From CAZFER01 sp964517495 (GTDB lineage Bacteria; Hinthialibacterota; Hinthialibacteria; Hinthialibacterales; Hinthialibacteraceae): 11,090 nt of DNA. Position 1 is the first letter of the stretch. Each line of letters opens with the position of its first letter. The stretch lies in NCBI GenBank assembly GCA_964517495.1, contig CAZFER010000118.1, positions 1-11,090 on the forward strand. Direction: 5' to 3'. Below, piece after piece: positions 5,874 through 11,090 of this stretch. Position numbers and translations under genes: made by a program. Below the pieces are notes generated by a model. It was not told the DNA's origin. It searched no databases and saw only the letters and a list, made by a program, of their open reading frames with translations.

Positions 5874-6848
5874 CTAAATCCCTTTGCAAAGATCCAAAAT
5901 CAAACGTTCAATAATGATGTCCCGTTCTGATGCGGTTCCCTTCGCACCTTTTAAATCCTTATCCGCTTGAAGAAGCAGCCGGATGCTTCTCTGAAGAGCG
6001 GATTGTTTGATTTTTTTACCCAATTCAGTATTTTTTTTCAATGGAAAGTCCTTCATTCCAGTCTTTTTTTTCATCTCGGGGAATGGTGTTTTTTCATCGA
6101 CCAGGAATTTGCACTGTAAAATGCGGCGAAAAGTTGAAGCAAGGGTAGCCAGCATAACAAAGGCATCATCTCCTTGTGCCAATAATTCATGAAAGGCTTT
6201 CAAAGCTTTCGTGGAATTTCGTTCAGCAACAGCATCTGTTAAGGTCCAGATTTTTTCGCTATGCCCTTCGATAACTAAGCGCTGGCAATCTTGTAAAGTT
6301 ATTTTTTTGCTGTCTATTGCCCAAAGAGACAGTTTTTCAAACTCTGATTGCACCGCTTCGGAATTCTGGCAACATGCATCCAGCAAATAATCAACCGCAG
6401 CGGGTTCAATTTCAATTTTCTTATATTGGCATTGTTGAGAAATCCATTTCCTCAATTGAGTGGTGGTGGCTGGTTTGATCGCCCGAATATTCTTTTTGCC
6501 AATTAATTTTTTGATTGCTGCAGGGACTTTACTTTCAGTAGAAGCAATCATGATAAAAGGTGTATCGCCTCGTGGTTTTTTCAGGTAAGACTCAAGGATT
6601 TCGGCGTTTTCTTTTAATACCTTGTCAATGCCTTCCAATATAATTAATTCGTTGGAGGTGATGAGGGAAAAGGAATTTAATACATCCAATACTCGTTTTA
6701 TATCTTCATCTTTCCGGGCATCAAATCGATACACATCCACATCGGTCTCATCTTTAAAAAAATGACGCCGAACATTGCTTATTTCCTGGTCAAGCCGAAA
6801 ACGGTCCTCACCAATAAATAATTGAATACGAGGGATGGATTTTGTCAT
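5874..6848 (-). CDS. holA: DNA polymerase III subunit delta
   Basis: Clamp-loader delta subunit, which opens the beta clamp so it can be loaded on primed DNA. The 324-residue length is normal for HolA. The N-terminal part has IQLFIGEDRFRLDQEI at the start, the conserved stretch LDVLNSFSLITSNELIIL, and a beta strand TPFIMIASTESK. The middle contains ATTTQLRKWISQQCQYKKIEIEPAAVDYLL and SEAVQSEFEKLSLWA. The C-terminal collar domain has IWTLTDAVAERNSTKALKAFHELLAQGD and ends with LLQADKDLKGAKGTASERDIIIERLILDLC. These are typical of the family, which lacks a Walker A motif. The ATG at 6848 is preferred to a TTG at 6854; GGTGA stands about 9 nt upstream. It follows lptE by 18 bp, the same pairing as in Escherichia coli, so one transcript is likely. 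Confidence 0.95.
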   Translation of the reverse strand: MTKSIPRIQLFIGEDRFRLDQEISNVRRHFFKDETDVDVYRFDARKDEDIKRVLDVLNSFSLITSNELIILEGIDKVLKENAEILESYLKKPRGDTPFIMIASTESKVPAAIKKLIGKKNIRAIKPATTTQLRKWISQQCQYKKIEIEPAAVDYLLDACCQNSEAVQSEFEKLSLWAIDSKKITLQDCQRLVIEGHSEKIWTLTDAVAERNSTKALKAFHELLAQGDDAFVMLATLASTFRRILQCKFLVDEKTPFPEMKKKTGMKDFPLKKNTELGKKIKQSALQRSIRLLLQADKDLKGAKGTASERDIIIERLILDLCKGI

Positions 6849-6866
6849 GATCAAAATTCACCCGAT

Positions 6867-7361
6867 TTACCAGCCTTCCATGTAATAACTTAAAATTTGG
6901 TCGGCTATAATTTCAGAGATATCGCGTGTCTTTGTGGTTCCGATGGTATTGCTTAACAAAAATGAACCTGTGGCTCTGAATGGACGCTCTTCCATATCCA
7001 CATCGCCGTTTTGAGTATCAATGAGTTTTACCATAACCAATACGTTCATGCTATAGCCCACCGCCCGGTCCAAATCAGAAAAAGCCACTGGCGTGACCTG
7101 TACTTGCTCGATGGTGGCTGAAAGTTCCAAATCAGCGATAGATTTGGCGGTCACTTTTAACCGTCCATCTCGTTGAAAGGCCGCAATGGTCGCCGGCGTT
7201 AGCCTCTCTTCCAGCGCAAATTGATGCGTTTTATTTTTAAAGGTTGATATATGGATGGTTTTGTACTTTTCTTCTAATACCCGAGGTGAATGAGCACCGC
7301 AGGAGACAATGAGAAAAGGCAGAATGAAATAAAAAAAGCAGAGTGTTAATGTATTTTTCAT
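6867..7361 (-). CDS. lptE: LPS-assembly lipoprotein LptE (RlpB-like)
   Basis: Outer-membrane lipoprotein predicted to plug and support the LptD translocon that puts lipopolysaccharide on the cell surface. The 164-residue protein starts with a lipoprotein signal (MKNTLTLCFFYFILPFLIVSC). Its lipobox is IVSC with Cys at residue 21, followed by GAHS. The mature part shows the LptE pattern: KYKTIHISTFKNKT near the start, LEERLTPATIAAFQRDGRLKV, then an alternating strand pattern (ADLELSATIEQVQVTPVAFS, VLVMVKLIDTQNGDVDMEERPF), and DISEIIADQILSYYMEGW at the end. The sequence is short and diverged, as usual for this family; the immediately following holA supports the call. The start ATG has AGGA about 10 nt upstream. 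Presence of this gene implies an LPS-containing outer membrane. Confidence 0.88.
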   Translation of the reverse strand: MKNTLTLCFFYFILPFLIVSCGAHSPRVLEEKYKTIHISTFKNKTHQFALEERLTPATIAAFQRDGRLKVTAKSIADLELSATIEQVQVTPVAFSDLDRAVGYSMNVLVMVKLIDTQNGDVDMEERPFRATGSFLLSNTIGTTKTRDISEIIADQILSYYMEGW

Positions 7362-7501
7362 GTTTATACATTCCTGAAAAATATATTGATCATCACATAG
7401 GGATTAGAACAGGAATTATCTTAATTGAAAAGAGGCAGAAATTGAATTGAAATAAACCGAATTTCTCAAGCATTTTGTATAATGCGTTAAAATGAGACGT
7501 T

Positions 7502-7531
7502 AAAAAGGGATTGAGAGAATAAGGCTTATTC
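7502..7531 (-). terminator. Possible weak terminator after the unknown gene 7526-8236
   Basis: A perfect inverted repeat GAATAAG (7517-7523) / CTTATTC (7525-7531) overlaps the stop codon. On the minus strand it is followed after about 10 nt by a T5 run (7502-7506). The stem is AT-rich and the T-run is distant, so termination efficiency is doubtful. Confidence 0.3.
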
Positions 7532-8236
7532 ACCCCGTAATAAGCGTTGGTAGGCGTCTTTGGTTATTTTTTTTGCCTTGGCTAACCGTTGGCTTCTTCG
7601 CCTTTCGTATTTTCGCACCCCTTCTCTTTGGCGAAATCGCTGAACGATGGTCCCAACAACCTGATCGTCAACCACATTTTTTAATTCCTCTTCCGATTCA
7701 CAATTGACGTGTTTGATACCCGTCTCTTCCTGTAACTTTCTGAATTCATATGAAATCGCTTCAACTTCGCTGTCGGTCATTTTGCCTTTTTTATGCTTAA
7801 ACATGGTTATAACAGTCAAGTTGGGGGGAAGCATTTCATTTTGAATAAAATCGGCATAAGTGGAACGGTAGATTTCCTGAAAGCCAACCACAATCTCTTT
7901 CCATATTGGTAAGTTATTTTCTGTCAAGTGGTTATGATCATCGGGCTTATCCGTGATAATAAGCGCTACAACCCGGTGTGCCAATTCACTATGCAACACC
8001 ACCAAAGCTTTTTTGTATAAATCGACCCCATCGCCTTGAAGGTACTTTTTGTTATGGCGGAAGAGGTCTCGCAAAAAAAGAGAAATGCGTTTGCATATTG
8101 GGCTGATGGTTAAAACAATCAAGGGTGGTTCTTGATTTTCCTGACCCTGCCCATGACTGGAATCTTCCATTCCCTGCAAGTATTTTGCCTTTACACCTGC
8201 AACACGCTTGGCATTCTTGTCGGATTGCTGTTTCAA
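7526..8236 (-). CDS. Protein of unknown function with basic C-terminal tail
   Basis: I do not recognise this 236-residue protein. The first 35 residues are hydrophilic and low in order (KQQSDKNAKRVAG..., SSHGQGQENQEPP). A mixed alpha/beta core follows at about 38-200, with strands such as PPLIVLTISP, KALVVLHSELAHRVVALIITDK and NLTVITMFKHK, and helices IWKEIVVGFQEIYRSTYADFI and SEVEAISYEFRKLQEE. The last 35 residues are strongly basic (KYERRRSQRLAKAKKITK), which could bind nucleic acid or acidic lipid. No signal peptide or clear membrane helix is seen. The only start that keeps the full frame is a TTG at 8236, because a TAG lies in frame a few codons upstream. An ATG at 8170 (residue 23) is the alternative but has no well-spaced ribosome site. 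It lies 164 bp upstream of lptE on the same strand and has its own promoter, so it is probably a separate unit. Confidence 0.75.
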   Translation of the reverse strand: MKQQSDKNAKRVAGVKAKYLQGMEDSSHGQGQENQEPPLIVLTISPICKRISLFLRDLFRHNKKYLQGDGVDLYKKALVVLHSELAHRVVALIITDKPDDHNHLTENNLPIWKEIVVGFQEIYRSTYADFIQNEMLPPNLTVITMFKHKKGKMTDSEVEAISYEFRKLQEETGIKHVNCESEEELKNVVDDQVVGTIVQRFRQREGVRKYERRRSQRLAKAKKITKDAYQRLLRGE

Positions 8237-8308
8237 TTTGAATTCAACTTTTCTTCGCTATATAGAGCGATAAATCTATAAGTATTTTAATCAAATTATA
8301 CTTAAATG

Positions 8309-8336
8309 ATTATAAAATATGATAGATAAAACGCAA
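8309..8336 (-). promoter_or_regulatory. Sigma-70-like promoter for the unknown gene 7526-8236
   Basis: On the minus strand TTGCGT (8331-8336) and a consensus TATAAT (8309-8314) are separated by 16 bp. A second TATAAT lies at 8295-8300. The surrounding 119-bp gap (8237-8355) is very AT-rich and contains no gene. Confidence 0.5.
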
Positions 8337-8355
8337 GAAATATATTTGTTGTGAA

Positions 8356-9327
8356 TTATTGAAAAATATCTTTCGTTTCAATTTCCCACTTTTTATTAAA
8401 TAATCCACCCCAAATAGGTTGGCTATTTTTATCGTAAGCCACAAAATCTCCCCGCAAGGCGGGATTCAAGGAGTTCCGTTCGGAATGATGACGAAGGCTT
8501 TTTAAACCCTTCAAATCCTTGGCAATATTATACAAGACATAGCGGCTGGGATTTTTTGGATTTGGCCAAATGAAGGATAGGCATTGACCTTCACGCAGGG
8601 TTTTCCCGGCAAATTCAATGGTTTTATCTTCAATCCGAATGGGAAGCAAATCTTTGTGGTTGTTAAGCCAGGTTGAGCCATCGGTTGTGGTAAACAGGAC
8701 AATATTGTTATTTTTTATTATTTCTTGATTGAGCGGTGAACGATAACCACGCAACACGTAACCGGTATTTTTATCGTATGGATTCCGGGCTTTTTGGAGG
8801 GTTTGGGTTTTGGATTGCAGGGAACTTAATCGGCGTTGTAGATCCCATGCATCATAAGGACCGGCTGATTTTGCCCGTTCCATCAAGTCTTCTCCATATG
8901 CGAGCAAAGCCCACACGGATCGTAACATGATTGAATTTTCATCTTTATACTGTCTTTCAAGTTGCTGTAAATCATCAATGGTGGATTGAATATTTTCCCC
9001 AAAACCAGGGATTATTGATATGGTTTTTTCTACGAATGGTGCCCAAAGTTCGTTGATTTTGCCCTCAAAAACGATATTTATTTGGCCTTTTGTCCCATCT
9101 GGCAAATCGACTGTTTTTGAGAAAATCTTCTCCGATATCGTTAATTTTTCTTGATGAATCAGATCATACGCACTCGAAAATATACTCAACCTGTACGTAT
9201 CCACGGGTTGATAGCGCTCCAAGGTTATTGCACATTGATTTCCCTGCAATACCACTTCAGGTTGAACCGTCATTTTAACTGTTTTTCGATTAATCTTCGC
9301 CAATTGGGCATATGCGTTTTCGACCAT
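8356..9327 (-). CDS. Exported protein of unknown function, N-terminus apparently frameshifted
   Basis: The open frame encodes 323 residues that I do not recognise. It begins MVENAYAQLAKIN, where AYA-Q is a good signal-peptidase I site but has no hydrophobic core before it in this frame. The missing n- and h-regions lie just upstream in another frame (ATG at 9389). An early beta-rich part follows (about 18-100: VVLQGNQCAITLERY, TVDLPDGTKGQINIVFEGKI). A helical section at about 110-185 has STIDDLQQLERQYKDE and AWDLQRRLSSLQSKTQTLQKA. The C-terminal part has FTTTDGSTWLNNHKDLLPIRI, FAGKTLREGQCLSFIWPNPKNP and YDKNSQPIWGGLFNKKW. If the frame is restored the protein would have about 343 residues and be periplasmic or secreted. 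The M at 9327 has GGTGGG 6 nt upstream, so internal initiation is not excluded. It is divergent from the secreted lyase-like gene 9584-10780. Confidence 0.75.
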   Translation of the reverse strand: MVENAYAQLAKINRKTVKMTVQPEVVLQGNQCAITLERYQPVDTYRLSIFSSAYDLIHQEKLTISEKIFSKTVDLPDGTKGQINIVFEGKINELWAPFVEKTISIIPGFGENIQSTIDDLQQLERQYKDENSIMLRSVWALLAYGEDLMERAKSAGPYDAWDLQRRLSSLQSKTQTLQKARNPYDKNTGYVLRGYRSPLNQEIIKNNNIVLFTTTDGSTWLNNHKDLLPIRIEDKTIEFAGKTLREGQCLSFIWPNPKNPSRYVLYNIAKDLKGLKSLRHHSERNSLNPALRGDFVAYDKNSQPIWGGLFNKKWEIETKDIFQ

Positions 9328-9389
9328 AACATTCCCACCAATCCAAATATTAAGAATAAAGCCGTTTTAACAAGTTTATGATTGCACAT
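9270..9389 (-). other. Out-of-frame signal-peptide segment for the gene 8356-9327
   Basis: The ATG at 9389 is preceded by a very strong ribosome site. It opens a 39-residue frame starting MCNHKLVKTALFLIFGLVGM. This is a basic n-region and a hydrophobic core, exactly what the downstream frame lacks. The frame ends at a TGA at 9270. One extra base near 9322-9324 (for example TGG to TGGG) would join it as GMLWVENAYA-QLAK, a complete signal peptide with an A-x-A cleavage site. Either a true frameshift mutation, a sequencing error, or a programmed shift would explain it. Confidence 0.65.
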
Positions 9390-9393
9390 GTAT

Positions 9394-9405
9394 CCCTTCC
9401 TCCCC
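9394..9405 (-). promoter_or_regulatory. Strong Shine-Dalgarno before the ATG at 9389
   Basis: The minus strand reads GGGGAGGAAGGG, with GGAGG about 9 nt and AAGGG 4 nt before the ATG at 9389. It is among the strongest ribosome sites in the window and marks 9389 as the original start of the gene now read from 9327. Confidence 0.65.
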
Positions 9406-9430
9406 GATCCGCTCGCTCTATCTAAAATGG

Positions 9431-9468
9431 ATTATAGATTTTATACAAAAGTCCAGATTCCAATGCAA
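9431..9468 (-). promoter_or_regulatory. Possible promoter of the frameshifted exported-protein gene
   Basis: On the minus strand TTGCAT (9463-9468), a 17-bp spacer and TATAAA (9440-9445). A consensus TATAAT also lies at 9431-9436. The -35 match is weak. The whole intergenic region 9390-9583 must serve both divergent genes. Confidence 0.4.
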
Positions 9469-9583
9469 CGTTTCCAATTTTACTCTATCCTTCCCGCTAT
9501 TCATATGAGTAGATGAACGGTAAGATTCAATTAGTAATTTGTTAAGCACCTGTTATGGAACAAAATATAAAATGAGGATTTCA

Positions 9584-10780
9584 ATGAATTTAGTTCGTTT
9601 AATTTGTTGCTTCGTGTTTCTTGGATCATTAAACTTCGCTGCCGCCGCTCCTCCTGCGGTTCCACGCATTGACAGTGTGGTAATGTCGCCTTCTCAACCG
9701 ATTGAAGACGATCCCGCGGTGATTTGGTATGATGATTTTGACGGTCCGCCAATGAATTATACTGAATCTCAAGGCGGTTTGGATAACGCAGAAGCCTTTG
9801 GTTCCTCTGGACGATCCATGCATTCATACTATGAGAAAGGTTCAAGAGGAGTTGGCAACCGCAAAGTATTTTTTGGGGATAGCCCAACGGGGAACGTGGT
9901 GAAAAAGGACCAGCAATTCACTGATGTGTATTGGCGAATCTATGTAAAGCATCAGGATGGATGGCAGGGAGGAGGACCGGCGAAATTATCACGGGCCACC
10001 AGTATTGTTACTTCGAATTGGGCGCAAGCCATGATCGCCCATGTGTGGAGCAGCGGTGAAGCGTTGACGTTGGATCCTGCCACAGGAGTAAAAGGAAGCC
10101 AAGTGGTCACAACCCGCTATAATGATTTCCCTCATTTGGATTGGTTAGGAAATCGGCCAGTATCCCCTTTTAAATTGCACAGCACAGAGGAATCTGGCCG
10201 GTGGGGATGTGTCGAAGCGCGGGCCAGGTTAAACACACCGGGGAAGAAAGATGGTCTTAATCAACTTTGGATTGATGGAAAATTTCAAACTGAGCGGAAA
10301 AACCTTGATTGGCGGGGGAGTTACAAAAAGCATGGTATAAATGCGGTATTTCTTGAAACGTATTGGAACGATGGTTCACCAGTGACTCAATCACGCTGGA
10401 TCGATAATTTTGTGATTGCTACTAAATATATTGGCCCAGTTGTATGTCCAAGAAATCCTACTTTGATCCGTTCAAAATTACCTGAGAACAATGAGATTGA
10501 CTCTTGGCAGGTGGAATTGGCATCTGATGAGCATGGAGATGATATTGTTTGGAAATCTAATCTTATCAAAGAGAAAGCGAAAATAACAGTTAATAACCAG
10601 ACTGGAGAGTTTACCGGTTCAAACAAGAATAAAATATCGCTGAAAGCTGATACCCTATTTTTTGGCCGAATTCGGCAACAATCAGAATCGGGCGAATGGT
10701 CAAATTGGAGTTATTGGCACCAACCCTTTTATACTGAAGCAGAAACAAAGAGTAATATTAAGATCAATTATCTCAACTAG
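9584..10780 (+). CDS. Secreted protein with polysaccharide-lyase/ConA-like fold
   Basis: A 398-residue exported protein. Residues 1-23 are a signal peptide (MNLVRLICCFVFLGSLNFAAAA). The region at about 44-285 looks like a beta-jelly-roll of the concanavalin A/polysaccharide lyase type. It starts AVIWYDDFDGPP (the usual WxxDF opening), passes QFTDVYWRIYVKHQDGW and WAQAMIAHVWSSGEALTL, and then GRWGCVEARARLNTPGKKDG followed by NQLWIDGKFQTERKNLDWRG. It closes with TQSRWIDNFVIATKYIGP, the typical edge strand before the domain ends. The pattern GRWxCVExxxRLNTPGxxDGxxxxWIDG resembles PL14/heparin-lyase-like and other ConA-like proteins; the substrate cannot be told. The last 110 residues form a second beta-rich, FnIII-like module (TLFFGRIRQQSESGEWSNWS). 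The ATG at 9584 is chosen because GAGG lies 6 nt upstream; an ATG at 9572 and TTG at 9539 are less likely. It is the only plus-strand gene in the window. Confidence 0.8.
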   Translation: MNLVRLICCFVFLGSLNFAAAAPPAVPRIDSVVMSPSQPIEDDPAVIWYDDFDGPPMNYTESQGGLDNAEAFGSSGRSMHSYYEKGSRGVGNRKVFFGDSPTGNVVKKDQQFTDVYWRIYVKHQDGWQGGGPAKLSRATSIVTSNWAQAMIAHVWSSGEALTLDPATGVKGSQVVTTRYNDFPHLDWLGNRPVSPFKLHSTEESGRWGCVEARARLNTPGKKDGLNQLWIDGKFQTERKNLDWRGSYKKHGINAVFLETYWNDGSPVTQSRWIDNFVIATKYIGPVVCPRNPTLIRSKLPENNEIDSWQVELASDEHGDDIVWKSNLIKEKAKITVNNQTGEFTGSNKNKISLKADTLFFGRIRQQSESGEWSNWSYWHQPFYTEAETKSNIKINYLN

Positions 10781-10793
10781 ATACATCTTGATA

Positions 10794-11090
10794 TTACTGT
10801 ATATGGTCTGTATCAATCCCCATTTGTTTTAATACTTTCTTTAGCTGTTCCAATTCTCTTTTCTGACGCTCCAACTCAGCGCTTTTGGATTCCAATTCAA
10901 CGCTTTTGGATTCCAATTCAACGCTTTTGGATTCCAATTCAACGCTTTTGGATTCCAACTCAGCATTTTGAGCCTCTAAAAGGGCTGTTTTGGTTGCGGC
11001 ATCCTTTTTTACGGCTTCCAATTTAATATTTGCCTCCTCTAATTCAGCGTAAATTTGCTCTTTCCATTCATTGATGGTGTTTTCTTGCAT
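10794..11090 (-). CDS. Coiled-coil protein, partial at the window edge (possible Uma2-type C-terminus)
   Basis: At least 98 residues, predicted almost wholly helical. The frame reaches the window edge, where an ATG occupies the last three bases, so it may be a complete short gene or the C-terminal part of a longer one. After INEWKEQIYAELEEANIKLEAVKK comes a run of perfect heptads (AELESKS, then VELESKS three times), followed by AELERQKRELEQLKKVLKQMGIDTDHIQ. A charged coiled coil ending in a GIDxD-type tail is common at the C-termini of Uma2-family (PD-(D/E)XK) proteins, but the catalytic part is not in view, so this is only a suggestion. The gene converges on 9584-10780 with a 13-bp gap and no obvious shared terminator. 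Confidence 0.6.
   Translation of the reverse strand: MQENTINEWKEQIYAELEEANIKLEAVKKDAATKTALLEAQNAELESKSVELESKSVELESKSVELESKSAELERQKRELEQLKKVLKQMGIDTDHIQ
10881..10964 (-). repeat. Four in-frame 21-bp tandem repeats encoding coiled-coil heptads
   Basis: Units of 21 bp at 10881, 10902, 10923 and 10944. The first three are identical in DNA; the fourth differs at two bases. Each encodes one heptad (V/A)ELESKS. Identity at the DNA level, including third positions, points to recent slippage or unequal recombination rather than old selection on the protein. Confidence 0.9.

Noticed and set aside
9539..9583. Longer N-terminus of the lyase-like protein from a TTG at 9539
   Set aside because: The extra 15 residues would precede the signal peptide with no ribosome site; the ATG at 9584 has GAGG at ideal spacing.
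1..11090. tRNA or rRNA genes
   Set aside because: No cloverleaf-like stretch with a TTCRA arm or rRNA-like conserved sequence was seen on either strand by eye; a tRNAscan-SE run would settle it.

Overview
The window looks like a piece of chromosome from an uncultured Gram-negative (LPS-bearing) bacterium. It encodes an LptE-like outer-membrane lipoprotein, several exported proteins with signal peptides, and a core replication gene (holA). Base composition looks moderate and slightly AT-rich, while the intergenic repeats are GC-rich. Three families of short palindromic repeats, a planctomycete-like membrane-anchored coiled-coil protein, an ECF sigma factor next to a sialidase-like surface protein, and a DUF559 nuclease inside a repeat array together suggest one of the repeat-rich candidate phyla or the planctomycete/Poribacteria/KSB3 type of genome. 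The sequence alone does not settle the phylum.

Layout. Positions 1-850 hold an array of a palindromic GC-rich repeat with a DUF559 (PD-(D/E)XK/Vsr-like) endonuclease gene in its middle (minus strand). Positions 851-1950 hold a two-gene minus-strand unit: a membrane-anchored long coiled-coil protein followed by a 94-residue protein with one membrane segment. Positions 1951-2350 are non-coding and packed with three different repeat families. Positions 2351-5708 hold an ECF sigma factor (minus), a palindromic repeat, and an 830-residue exported protein with Asp-box (BNR) repeats, four Ig-like modules, one C-terminal membrane helix and a Ser/Asp/Glu-rich tail. Positions 5874-7361 hold the conserved pair lptE-holA. 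Positions 7526-8236 hold a gene of unknown function with a good upstream promoter. Positions 8356-9389 encode an unknown exported protein whose signal peptide is in a different reading frame from the mature part. Divergently, 9584-10780 encodes a secreted protein with a polysaccharide-lyase/ConA-like appearance, the only plus-strand gene. The right edge carries a coiled-coil C-terminal fragment built on 21-bp repeats.

How the genes fit together. holA (clamp loader) and lptE (LPS transport) are housekeeping genes. Much of the rest is cell-envelope material: exported polysaccharide- or glycan-binding proteins, a membrane coiled-coil protein, and an extracytoplasmic-function sigma factor that could respond to the envelope. 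The most unusual element is the DUF559 nuclease gene bracketed by same-orientation copies of a palindromic repeat that recurs elsewhere in the window. The most concrete local anomaly is the one-base frame break between a near-ideal signal peptide and its mature protein at about 9325-9335.
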